Positions 25,628-34,129 of a stretch of 64,000 nucleotides of DNA are shown piece after piece (the first letter of the stretch is position 1; every line of letters begins with the position of its first letter). The notes under the pieces were generated by a model. That model worked only from the letters and a program-made list of their open reading frames with translations, did not search any database and was not told the origin of the DNA. The position numbers and the translations under genes are program-made. Origin of the DNA: Bin87 sp965203855 (GTDB lineage: Bacteria > Chloroflexota > Dehalococcoidia > Lucifugimonadales > UBA3495); NCBI GenBank assembly GCA_965203855.1, contig CBDBDN010000006.1, positions 62,001 to 126,000 on the forward strand, in the 5' to 3' direction.

Positions 25628-26881
25628 TTAGGGCAGCTGCCGCACTCGGCCCAGCGTGGCTACGCATACCAGCGCCAGCGCCAGGCCCAGCGCGCCCACG
25701 CATACCAGCGCCGTTACCGGCGAAGTGGCGTCCGAAAGCACCCCGACGCCCAGGCTGGCGATTACCAGAAAGCCCCGGTCAAAGCTTTGCAGGCTGGTCA
25801 GACGCCCGCGCAGGCTGTCCGGGGCCAGCGTCTGTATCAGCGTGCCGCGCGTGGTGCGGAACACCGCCTGGCTGAACGCCATTGCCGCAATGACGATGAA
25901 CGCCAGCGCCATCCAGTGCGAATAGGCGAATATCAGCAGCGCAATGGAGCTGCCCACCGCCGCGCCCAGCACTACCTTGCCCTTGCTGAACACGAACCCG
26001 AATGACGCCATAAACAATGCCGCCAGAAAACCGCCTACTCCGGTAACCGCCAGCAGATACCCGCCGACATCCGCCTCGCGCATCAGCACTTCGGTGGTGA
26101 ACACCGGGAGCAGGAACCAGGCGGGATGCAGGATAATGTTGGGTATCACCGACAGGACCATCAGCTGAAAAATGGCGCGCTCTCCGCTCCAAATGTAGCG
26201 CATTCCCTCCGCCATATTGGACAGGGCGGAACCGCGCTGCCGGGCGTTGCCGGGCCGGTGATAGGGCGTCCGCATCGGCAGTATCATCGCAATGTTCGCC
26301 AGATACAGGCCGGCCTCTATCGTAAAGTTCCAGAAAAACCCCAGCGTAAAAATCAGCAGCCCGCCGACGAACGGCCCCACGATGCGCGTCCCGGTAATGG
26401 TCAGCACATTGGTAGCCAGGGCGTTGCCCAGCATCTCCCGCGGCACCGTGCCGGCAATCAGGGCCTGGCGCATCGGCTGCGTCATTGAGTGGCACACCCC
26501 GGCCAGGATGACATAAGCGTAGGTGTGCCACACCTGTACCTGTCCTGACAGCACCAGCAGGGCAAAGGACAAAGCCAGCGCCGCCATCACCGCCTGCAAG
26601 ATGATCACCAGCCGGCGCCGGTCAAAGCGGTCGCTCAGCACGCCGCCCCAGGGGCCGACTACCAGGCCGGGCAGCGTGTTGATGCCGCCCACCGTTACCA
26701 CCAGCAGCCCGGCTACCGTGGAACCTTCGGACAGTTCCCGCACCAGCCAGCCGACGCTCAGCAGTTGCAGCCACTGTGCGTTGTTGGCGAAAAAGTTGCC
26801 CATCCACAGCAGGCGATAGTTGCGATAGGCCAGCCAGGCGTCCAGCGTATGCAGGCGGGGGAGTCGGGGCAGTCGGAAAAT
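25628..26881 (-). CDS. MFS transporter, paralogue 1
   Basis: About 417 residues with twelve predicted membrane spans and the MFS A motif GVLSDRFDRRRLV. It resembles enterobactin-exporter (EntS)-type MFS_3 proteins and the adjacent paralogue at 27009. The ATG at 26803 is inside the first helix, so I take the start upstream: an ATT at 26881 is in frame, has GGAGG 6 bases upstream, and the N-terminus then reads FRLPRLPRLHTLDAWLAYR, matching the paralogue. ATT starts are rare. The exported substrate is unknown. Confidence 0.75.
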   Translation of the reverse strand: MFRLPRLPRLHTLDAWLAYRNYRLLWMGNFFANNAQWLQLLSVGWLVRELSEGSTVAGLLVVTVGGINTLPGLVVGPWGGVLSDRFDRRRLVIILQAVMAALALSFALLVLSGQVQVWHTYAYVILAGVCHSMTQPMRQALIAGTVPREMLGNALATNVLTITGTRIVGPFVGGLLIFTLGFFWNFTIEAGLYLANIAMILPMRTPYHRPGNARQRGSALSNMAEGMRYIWSGERAIFQLMVLSVIPNIILHPAWFLLPVFTTEVLMREADVGGYLLAVTGVGGFLAALFMASFGFVFSKGKVVLGAAVGSSIALLIFAYSHWMALAFIVIAAMAFSQAVFRTTRGTLIQTLAPDSLRGRLTSLQSFDRGFLVIASLGVGVLSDATSPVTALVCVGALGLALALVCVATLGRVRQLP

Positions 26882-27008
26882 GGTGGTTCCTCCGGGAGCC
26901 GTTCCTCTGGAAACGGACAGCGGATTCAGTATGCTATCAGCATCAGCGCCGGTTGGGTATCGTATAGGTACGGGTATGGTTAGGGTTAGGGTATGGGCGG
27001 AACGGCGG

Positions 27009-28253
27009 CTATTCTACCGCCCGCACGCGGGGCAGCGCAGCGGCGCAGACGGCGGTAAGCGCCAGGCCCAGCCCGCCCAGCGTCAGTATGGCGAGGGCCG
27101 CCGTAGTCGCATCGGCCAGCATCCCTACCAGTATGCTGGCGCCGGTCAGCAATCCCCGCTCGTAGGCCAGCACCGTCATAGTGCGCGCCCGGAAACGGTC
27201 GGGAACTATCATCAATACTACCGTGCCTTGCGTCGTCCGGTAGTATGCCTGGAACAGCGACATCAGCGCCAGGAATATAAACGCCGCCGGCAGCCAGGAC
27301 GCATGGGAAAACAGCATGGTGCAGACGGAACTCAACGCCGCCGCGCCCAGCAATAAATAGCCCCGCCGGCACGGGAACCCGAAAGTGGCGATGGCCAGCG
27401 TAGAGACCAGCCCGCCCAGCCCGGTAACCGCCAGCAGATAGCCGCCCATATCGGCGTGCGCTTGCAGAACCTGCGCCGTGAACAGCGGCAGCAGAAACCA
27501 TACCGGATGCAGTATCGTGTTGGGGATGAATGACACTACCATCATTTGCAGGATTTCCCGCTGCTCTTTCCACAGGTGAACCAGGCCGTCCCGAAAGTCG
27601 GCCAGCGGCGAAAAGCGGACGCCTCCAGGCAGCGGCCCGGACGCATAAGGCATCCGCATCGGCAGCAGCATCAGCACGACGCCCAGATACAGCGCCGCTT
27701 CCATCGTAAAGTTCCAGAAAAAGCCCAGCTCGGCAATCAGGATCCCGCCGATGGACGCCCCAATCATCCGCGTGCCGGTGATGGTCAGCGTGTTGATGGC
27801 GTAGGCGTTGCTGATGGCGCGGCGCGGCACCGTGTTGGACACCATCACCTGCTGGATGGGCTGCGTAATGGACAGGCACACGCCGGAGATGATGACATAA
27901 GCGTAAGCGTGCCACAGCCGCATCAAGTCGCTGTCCACCAGGATGGCAAAGGACAGCGCCAAAACTGCGCTGAACCCCTGGGTCGCCATCGCCAATTTGC
28001 GGCGGTCCAGGCGGTCGCCCAAGGCCCCGGCGATGGGATTGACGACCAGGCTGGGCAGGATATTCAGCCCGCTGGCCGACAGCACCAGCAGCCCGGCGAC
28101 GCCGGAACCTTCCGACAGTTCCTTGACCAGCCAGCCGATGCTGAGCAGCTGCATCCACTGCGCGCTGAACGCAAAGAAATTACCGAACCAGAGCAGCCGG
28201 AAATCCCGGTAGGCCAGCCAGGCGTCAATAGTATGGGGTCGGGGCAGTCGCAT
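27009..28253 (-). CDS. MFS transporter, paralogue 2
   Basis: A 414-residue MFS protein with the same N-terminus (MRLPRPHTIDAWLAYRDFRLLWFGNFFA) and motif A (GALGDRLDRRKLA). It is a tandem duplicate of the gene at 25628. Start at 28253 gives the matching N-terminus; an upstream in-frame TTG (28289) is possible. An open frame at 28253-28534 overlaps its start (TGATG) but is not convincing. Confidence 0.85.
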   Translation of the reverse strand: MRLPRPHTIDAWLAYRDFRLLWFGNFFAFSAQWMQLLSIGWLVKELSEGSGVAGLLVLSASGLNILPSLVVNPIAGALGDRLDRRKLAMATQGFSAVLALSFAILVDSDLMRLWHAYAYVIISGVCLSITQPIQQVMVSNTVPRRAISNAYAINTLTITGTRMIGASIGGILIAELGFFWNFTMEAALYLGVVLMLLPMRMPYASGPLPGGVRFSPLADFRDGLVHLWKEQREILQMMVVSFIPNTILHPVWFLLPLFTAQVLQAHADMGGYLLAVTGLGGLVSTLAIATFGFPCRRGYLLLGAAALSSVCTMLFSHASWLPAAFIFLALMSLFQAYYRTTQGTVVLMIVPDRFRARTMTVLAYERGLLTGASILVGMLADATTAALAILTLGGLGLALTAVCAAALPRVRAVE

Positions 28254-28439
28254 CAAAGCAAGCCGGGAACGGGCCGCCCCATCACACAACCCGTTGGCAA
28301 GGACGGCTCCGCCGGCAACATAGTGCGCCGATGCCGCAAGGTTGTCAACACGGCGCTTACCGCCGCCAGCCCCAGCACTGCCGAGGCGTATTGTTTTACG
28401 TTGGCAGTACGACGGCAGTCTCCGGCGCCCGGATTTGTT

Positions 28440-28646
28440 TCAGGTTCGGCCGGCGCGGCAGCAGCCGGGAAAGGCGCTCGTGCAATAGCAGCCGCGCTTG
28501 GCGCCGGTGAGTTGCAGAGCGTCGCGCAGCGCATCCAGCAGCGACCAGTGATGCCGCACGGTCAGGGTATGCGCGGCGCCGTTGACGGCAATAGTGATTT
28601 GGGCTTGGTTGGCGTTGGCAGCGGCATCGTTGTCGGTGTTAGCCAT
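28440..28646 (-). pseudogene. Remnant of a [2Fe-2S] ferredoxin-like subunit
   Basis: The translation ANQAQITIAVNGAAHTLTVRHHWSLLDALRDALQLTGAKRGC is the N-terminal part of the small subunit of xanthine dehydrogenase/CO dehydrogenase-like molybdenum enzymes. Normally four cysteines for the cluster follow, but only GCYC and then CC are seen and the frame ends. No large or medium subunit is near. It is a degraded or truncated gene. Confidence 0.55.
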
Positions 28647-28778
28647 CATAATGGCATCCTACTCCGGGTGGCCCGGCGGCGCAAGGGTCGGGATAGCCCA
28701 GCGGGGCAGCCGGTTTTTAACGCTTGCGATACTAGAGTGCTGTCGGTAGGTTCTCCGCACCAAATCGCTTTTGCGTCA

Positions 28779-29069
28779 TTATTTTATTCTTACGAACATA
28801 ATTCGGGTTAAGAAATCAGTACTCATCAGTTCCGAATAGCTCAAAGTCGTGAGATGGACGGGTAGATCCGGGAATACATCGGACATTTCAGTAATGATTC
28901 GTTGCTCGGCGTCTGGTACAAGGGGGAGATTGACAGTCTCATAGATCAACAGAATGTCCAAATCCCCAGGCGCCCTGGACCAGAGCACTGATCCGAACAC
29001 GTATACCTCGTTGAATACATCGAAGTGTTCAAGGGTATCAGTAAGCAGTAATTGCAGTATATTGTTCAT
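28779..29069 (-). CDS. Small MNT-type nucleotidyltransferase
   Basis: A 96-residue polymerase-beta-like nucleotidyltransferase. The GS loop (G26, S27) and DLD motif (D36, D38) are clear: FGSVLWSRAPGDLDILLIY. The position of a third catalytic aspartate, usually a D in a beta strand such as VDL, reads VHL (H72). Minimal MNT proteins serve as antitoxins in HEPN/MNT pairs, where they AMPylate the toxin. Here the ATG overlaps the stop of an HNH endonuclease gene by 4 bases (ATGA), so the pair is co-translated. Confidence 0.72.
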   Translation of the reverse strand: MNNILQLLLTDTLEHFDVFNEVYVFGSVLWSRAPGDLDILLIYETVNLPLVPDAEQRIITEMSDVFPDLPVHLTTLSYSELMSTDFLTRIMFVRIK

Positions 29070-30217
29070 TTCAAATTCCTGTGTGCGAACACAAAAAATT
29101 CATTCTGCGTGAACGCTTTCATTCCTACGCTTTCTGCATACCGCTTTGCTTCATGTGAAACAGGGGCGCCGTTCCAATTGTGCAAATTGACGGCTATCAA
29201 ACCGTCGCAAGTCGGAATGCTGTACAATTTGGACACTGTCAAGCAGTATTCGTAGAAAACAACCAGAGGAATTCTCTGATCCAAAACCAATTTCGTGAGA
29301 TCGCAAGGATCAGGAAATTCGTAACGGATTGAATTCTCGCTCAGCCACGAGAGCAAAAAGGTCAAATTTTCGAGCCGTACTTCCGTCGTGTTGGGTTGGT
29401 AAAACCGTCCGTTCCAATAAATTTGGCGCACTCTGATTTCGTCATCCATGTAGAGAGTTTCCGTATTACCTTTTTCTCCCACGTAGGATAGGATCGGATC
29501 CGGCTCAAGCCGAAGTGAACGAAACCGTCCTTGTTCGATCAAATATGTGATGAAATTCTGGAGCGCTGATAAATTCGATACGGGTTTCCGCGATCTGTCC
29601 GCTGCAATGCCAAAGACAGAGCATAGGTCTATGGGGAACAGATTTACGCGGTTACCGCTATGTGAGCCTCTGGTTGCAATAAATTCGCCAAAGTGCTTGA
29701 CAAACGCTGCCACTATTTCCCGGTTCTCTGGATGCAATAGTCGTCGATTTGCCTGTAAGATGACAACCATTTGCTCGTTGTTAGCGATGAGTTCCGGCTC
29801 AAATTTAAGCCACAAGTCATGGTTTTCTGCTTGAGTCGCAGGGCCGTAGTCATCAAAAATTTCGCCGTTCCGCAGCAGAAGCGGGACAACGGCAGCCTGC
29901 AATTCCTCAAATATCGCATATTTTTGGGCAAACTTCCGCCGTATTTCCCGGTTCCGATCGGCTTTCCAGCCACGCAAAATGTCAACAGTATGCTCCGTGC
30001 GCTTACCGTCGATTCTGTAATGGCAATTGCGGCAAAGCAAAATCATATTTCCGACAGACGTATCTCCTCCGTCGGAGTATTGCACTATGTGCGCCATCTC
30101 TCCGATTGAGATGTCGGGTATCAAATAAACGTGACATTGTGGATTCATACAATATCCCATAGATTCAGCCCACAGCGCCCGTTTTACGTCCTCAGGGACA
30201 TTCCGGCCCGTTACCAT
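29066..30217 (-). CDS. HNH endonuclease with unassigned C-terminal domain
   Basis: A 383-residue protein. The N-terminal HNH/McrA-type zinc domain shows C23, C28, the AHI histidine (H43), N57 in VGNMILLC, and CRNCH (C62, C65, H66). Residues 80-383 form a long unassigned domain with charged helices and aromatic strands. The start at 30217 has GGAG 6 bases upstream; the longer TTG start at 30235 is less likely. It is the first gene of a two-gene unit with a MNT nucleotidyltransferase, and the block looks richer in A and T than the neighbours, consistent with horizontal transfer. A defence or toxin role is inferred only. Confidence 0.75.
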   Translation of the reverse strand: MVTGRNVPEDVKRALWAESMGYCMNPQCHVYLIPDISIGEMAHIVQYSDGGDTSVGNMILLCRNCHYRIDGKRTEHTVDILRGWKADRNREIRRKFAQKYAIFEELQAAVVPLLLRNGEIFDDYGPATQAENHDLWLKFEPELIANNEQMVVILQANRRLLHPENREIVAAFVKHFGEFIATRGSHSGNRVNLFPIDLCSVFGIAADRSRKPVSNLSALQNFITYLIEQGRFRSLRLEPDPILSYVGEKGNTETLYMDDEIRVRQIYWNGRFYQPNTTEVRLENLTFLLSWLSENSIRYEFPDPCDLTKLVLDQRIPLVVFYEYCLTVSKLYSIPTCDGLIAVNLHNWNGAPVSHEAKRYAESVGMKAFTQNEFFVFAHRNLK

Positions 30218-30575
30218 TTCTTTTCTCCATGCCAAGATTTTGTCCTAATTGCAATATCGCGATGACAGCCGAGTAGTGCACTTCTATCAATCAGCACAAG
30301 GTCAGGCGCTGCCCGGTGCCATACACTCAAATTGATTGCGGGATGTCGGAGTGAGCATTCCTACGGTAGTTCAGTCTAGCGACTGTTGCCGGTACTATAG
30401 CATTTTGCCGGCCAGTACGCAAAGGGGACGCAGAGGCGGTTGTAGTCATCGCAGAAGCCTGGTTGGGGGTCGGTATGCGGTTGGGGGTTATCTTACCATA
30501 CGGCGCGCTGTGCTATGATATGCCCGGATCATGCTTGCGCTGCCCTCCGCGGCCGCTTTTGGAGATGCTTGCCTA
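30218..30575. other. Intergenic gap before the DUF1800 gene
   Basis: About 358 bases with no protein frame I can support. The left half is AT-rich like the HNH gene. A TATGAT near 30515 is the only promoter-like box I see. Confidence 0.5.
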
Positions 30576-32039
30576 ATGACTACCGCCTTGCTCAATCCCA
30601 TATCCCCGCCGACGAATGCGACTGCCGCCGCCGCTGATGATGCGGAGCGTGCGCTGCTGGCGCATCTGCTTCGCCGGGCCGGCTTTGGCGCCACGCCGGG
30701 CGAGCTGGACGCTCACTGCGCCCGGGGCTATGACGCTGCGGTGGAATGGCTGCTCCATCCTGAGCGGCAGCCCGGCCTGGATGAGGACATCATTGAGCGG
30801 TATTACATTGACTGGAAGGAGAGTCGCAACATTGAGGGGGCGCTTACCGAAACCGTCTATCGGATGAACGGGAACGCCGCCGCGCGGCCTTTGCAGGAGA
30901 AAATCGCCCTGTTCTGGCACGGCGTATTCGCTACCGGCCTCGCCAAAGTGCTGCACGAAAAGACGATGCTCAACCAGATTGACTTGTTCCGGCAGTACGG
31001 GCTGGGCAGTTTTCGCACTCTGCTGATGCAGTTGGCGCGCGACCCGGCGATGATTTTCTGGCTGGACAACAATTTCAATCACAAGGACGCCATCAACGAA
31101 AACTGGGGCCGGGAACTGCTGGAGCTGTTTTCAATGGGCGTCGGCAGGGACGGCGCGGCGAATTATGCCGAGGACGATGTGCAGGAAGCGGCCCGCGCCT
31201 TTACCGGCTGGACGATTGACGATGACAATGTGGCGAGCATCCCCTACGGCAAGACGCCCTGGCGGTTCCGCTACAATGCCGACGACCATGATGACGGCGT
31301 CAAGACTTTCCTGGGCGAAACCGGCAATTTCAACGGCGACGACATCATTGACATCATCTGCCGGCAGCCGGCGACGGCCCGTTTCATCAGCCGCCATCTT
31401 TACAATTTCTTTGTGGCCGACGATGTTCAGGTGCCGGCCTGGCAGAACACGCCGCCGGCCGATCCGGACGCCATCGCTTTGCTGGAGGCGGAATACTTTC
31501 GTTCCGGGTATGACATCCGCGCAATGCTGCGGACGCTGTTCACTGCCGACTTTTTCCGGTCGGACGACGCCCGTTTCGCCCGTGTCAAAAGCCCCGCCGA
31601 AGTAGTGGTCGGCACTCTGCATTTGGTCGGCGATTTCAAGTTTCCGCGCACCGGAATGATGGACGCGGCCCTGGAATGCCGCTATATGAACCAGGATTTG
31701 CTGAACCCGCCGTCGGTAGAAGGCTGGCATACGGGCAAGGAATGGATTGACAGCGGCAGCATGGTGGAACGCATCAACTTTGTGGCCGATGCGCTGGGCA
31801 ACGCGGCGTATCCGGGGGTGCGCGAGCTGGTGCAGGCGGTAGCGGCCCGTGAACCGGACGCCGCCGGGATTGTGGACGGCTGCCTGGAACGGCTGGGCGG
31901 CGTCATCCTGCGCCCCGACAACCGGGCGGCGCTGGTTGCCCAGGCGGCCCAAATGCGGGACGCCGGCGCCGCAATGGAGGATGTCATCCTCAACGCCCTG
32001 CGGATGATTGGCTCAACGCGGGAATACCAGTTTGCGTAG
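30576..32039 (+). CDS. DUF1800 family protein
   Basis: The 487-residue protein is a DUF1800 (PF08811) member: LLRRAGFGATPGELD at the N-terminus, RPLQEKIALFWHGVFATG, and the NENWGRELLELFSMGVG and YAEDDVQEAARAFTGW blocks are diagnostic. DUF1800 is almost always followed by a DUF1501 gene in marine Chloroflexota and Planctomycetota; here it is followed instead by a PaREP1-like gene. Start at 30576 has a GGAG somewhat far upstream. Function unknown, possibly export or assembly linked. Confidence 0.85.
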   Translation: MTTALLNPISPPTNATAAAADDAERALLAHLLRRAGFGATPGELDAHCARGYDAAVEWLLHPERQPGLDEDIIERYYIDWKESRNIEGALTETVYRMNGNAAARPLQEKIALFWHGVFATGLAKVLHEKTMLNQIDLFRQYGLGSFRTLLMQLARDPAMIFWLDNNFNHKDAINENWGRELLELFSMGVGRDGAANYAEDDVQEAARAFTGWTIDDDNVASIPYGKTPWRFRYNADDHDDGVKTFLGETGNFNGDDIIDIICRQPATARFISRHLYNFFVADDVQVPAWQNTPPADPDAIALLEAEYFRSGYDIRAMLRTLFTADFFRSDDARFARVKSPAEVVVGTLHLVGDFKFPRTGMMDAALECRYMNQDLLNPPSVEGWHTGKEWIDSGSMVERINFVADALGNAAYPGVRELVQAVAAREPDAAGIVDGCLERLGGVILRPDNRAALVAQAAQMRDAGAAMEDVILNALRMIGSTREYQFA

Positions 32040-32102
32040 AGAGTCGGCCCGGCATCGCTGAACCGGAGAGACGGAATTAATGGGATTAGCAGGAGGCTGA
32101 TG

Positions 32103-32582
32103 ATGACTACCCCGGTATTTACGGCGGAGCAGGTAGAGGGGGCAATACGCTACGGGATGCGCGGCGACCGTATGCGCTACGAGATTGGCCCGGTAGAGGC
32201 GGTGCAGAAAAGCACGGCTTACGGGAGCAACCGGGCGCACTATCGCAGCATAGCGCAAAAATGCCTCAACGAAGGCGACTATCTGCAAGCCGCTGAAAAA
32301 ACCTGGGGCGCCTATGCTCAAACCATCAAATCGGCCAGCGCCGGCTACGGCATCCGGGTATCAACCCACAGCAACCTGCTCAGCGTAGCCCAATCCCTCA
32401 TTGACCTGGCACTTGAGGCCGACGGTGAAACCGGCGCCCAGCTGCGCCGGGCGTTGCACATGGCCCGTAGCCTGCATCAGCATTTTTACGAGAACGACCT
32501 GCTGGATGCGGAAGTGGAACGGTCGGTAGGGGAAGTGATGGACGCCGTTGACCTGCTGCAAACGCTGTTTTACCGAAGTTGA
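32103..32582 (+). CDS. PaREP1/HEPN-like protein, copy 3
   Basis: A 159-residue helical protein with CLNEGDYLQAAEKTWGAYAQTIKSA, then a GYGIRVSTHSNLLSVAQSL helix and a C-terminal LHQHFYENDLL segment. The layout is the same as the pair at 5349-6130. AGGAGG precedes the ATG at 32103 by 6 bases; an ATG at 32100 is too close. No RxxxxH motif was seen. It may be a paralogue moved in the genome. Confidence 0.65.
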   Translation: MTTPVFTAEQVEGAIRYGMRGDRMRYEIGPVEAVQKSTAYGSNRAHYRSIAQKCLNEGDYLQAAEKTWGAYAQTIKSASAGYGIRVSTHSNLLSVAQSLIDLALEADGETGAQLRRALHMARSLHQHFYENDLLDAEVERSVGEVMDAVDLLQTLFYRS

Positions 32583-32644
32583 CAAGCTCAATAGCGGCGG
32601 GATATTATTGGCGCTACCCCCCCTGCCGATTAGACGGCAGGGTC

Positions 32645-32674
32645 GAGACCGCCGTTTGGCGGTCTCTGTTTTTT
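32645..32674 (+). terminator. Rho-independent terminator
   Basis: GAGACCGCC-GTTT-GGCGGTCTC followed by TGTTTTTT. It ends the DUF1800/PaREP1-like unit and lies just before the NYN gene. Confidence 0.9.
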
Positions 32675-32690
32675 AAAGTTGGGGCTTACC

Positions 32691-33230
32691 GTGATTACCA
32701 ATTTTTATATTGACGGGTTCAATTTGTATTACCGCGCTCTGCGGGGCACCCCGTTCCGTTGGCTGGATCTGCGCCGGTTGGCCGAAACGCTCTTTCCGGA
32801 CGACGAAATTCATCGCATCTGCTATTTCACAGCATTGCTTACCGCCCGCCCGGACAACCCCGGTCAGCCGCTCCGCCAATTGATCTATTTGAGGGCGCTG
32901 GGAACTTTGCCCGGTATGGAGATTTACTACGGCGATTTCAGGTCGCGCGTAAAATTGCGCCGTATGGCAGAACCAGCGCCCGGGCTTCCGGAGTATGTCC
33001 GTATATTGGATTCAGAGGAAAAGGGAACGGATGTGAACCTGGCAACCCGTCTGATGGTTGACGGTTTTAAAGGGGATTACGAACAGGCAGTCATCATATC
33101 CAACGATTCCGACCTGGCAGCTCCAATACGATATGTCCACGACGATCTGAATCGCAAGGTCTCGGTAGTCAACCCGGACAACAGCAATTACACGCACCGG
33201 GATTTGGTAGAATCGGCAACATACAGCTAG
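32691..33230 (+). CDS. NYN domain protein
   Basis: A 179-residue PIN-like NYN protein. FYIDGFNLYY at the N-terminus, EKGTDVNLATRLMVDGF with catalytic-type aspartates, and VIISNDSDLAAPIRY match the metal-dependent RNase fold. Start at GTG 32691 is uncertain; a TTG at 32679 is in frame. It stands alone after a terminator and before an uncharacterised gene. RNase activity is expected from the fold but not shown. Confidence 0.8.
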   Translation: MITNFYIDGFNLYYRALRGTPFRWLDLRRLAETLFPDDEIHRICYFTALLTARPDNPGQPLRQLIYLRALGTLPGMEIYYGDFRSRVKLRRMAEPAPGLPEYVRILDSEEKGTDVNLATRLMVDGFKGDYEQAVIISNDSDLAAPIRYVHDDLNRKVSVVNPDNSNYTHRDLVESATYS

Positions 33231-33367
33231 CGGCTATGCAAAAGCCATTCGCGGCGCAGCCAGTTTCCGTCAGCCCTTAGCGACGCGCAAGGGCAGATAA
33301 TCAAACCGAATGGGTGGTAGCATGGAATGCTCTGCTCCAACCAGCGTTTTGGCGAAAGGAGGACATT

Positions 33368-34120
33368 ATGCAAGATCGCTATGTGGGCGACATTGGGGAT
33401 TATGCCAAGTACGGGCTGCTGCGGGCGTTGAGCGCCGGCAAAAAGCTGGGCGTGGCTTGGTATCGGTATCCCAACGGAAATAACAGCGACGGGTCGTTGA
33501 TCCAGTACTTGGATGCGCCCGAGGCGTGGCTGCCGCTTGATCCGGTGTTGTTTTGCACCTTGAAGGACATCATTATCCGGGATTGGAGATCAGGATCCCG
33601 CTCTCGTACTGTTTCAGACATCGAAAGGTCATATCTGCTACCAAGGGCAAAATTCGCCAGCGACTGCCTCGACAAAGACTTGGCGTCAAAGTCCGGGGCC
33701 AAACGATCGGAATGGCGGACTAAATGGTTTGAACAAGTTCAGGAAAAGCTGGTGGATTGCGACTTGGTTTTCGCAGACCCTGACAACGGCCTCACTGAAA
33801 AATTCAATCATGGGCACAGCACAGACTGGAAGCGACTGCCACTCTGTGAAGCAAAGCAACTCGCCAACGAGCGCTCTGCGATTTTTTACCATCACAATAC
33901 CCGTAGAGATCATCGTAAGGAAATCCGTTGCTGGATGGAAAAACTGCCCAAGTGTGCTTATGCGCTCTACTGGCGTCGTTACGGCAACCGCACTTTCTTT
34001 ATCGTCAATCCCGATCAGTCAATGATTGACGGTTTGGCGGATTTCATGGGGGAATTATGGCAAGCCGAATTGCGTCTTGGCGTCAGGCCCGACAAACTCA
34101 GTGAGCTCATCACCAAATAA
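33368..34120 (+). CDS. Conserved uncharacterised protein (DRYVGDIGDYAKYGLLR family)
   Basis: The 250-residue protein begins MQDRYVGDIGDYAKYGLLRAL, and contains DCDLVFADPDNGL and IFYHHNTRRDH. I recall these N-terminal and FxDPDNGL motifs from a widespread uncharacterised family in mobile or accessory regions; I cannot assign a function. GGAGG before the ATG at 33368 supports the start. The gene looks AT-richer than its neighbours and comes after a NYN gene. Confidence 0.65.
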   Translation: MQDRYVGDIGDYAKYGLLRALSAGKKLGVAWYRYPNGNNSDGSLIQYLDAPEAWLPLDPVLFCTLKDIIIRDWRSGSRSRTVSDIERSYLLPRAKFASDCLDKDLASKSGAKRSEWRTKWFEQVQEKLVDCDLVFADPDNGLTEKFNHGHSTDWKRLPLCEAKQLANERSAIFYHHNTRRDHRKEIRCWMEKLPKCAYALYWRRYGNRTFFIVNPDQSMIDGLADFMGELWQAELRLGVRPDKLSELITK

Positions 34121-34129
34121 GGATGACTT

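Noticed and set aside
28253..28534. 93-codon frame overlapping the second MFS start
   Set aside because: It has a hydrophobic stretch and overlaps the MFS start, but no family signal, and it covers a ferredoxin-domain remnant in another frame.
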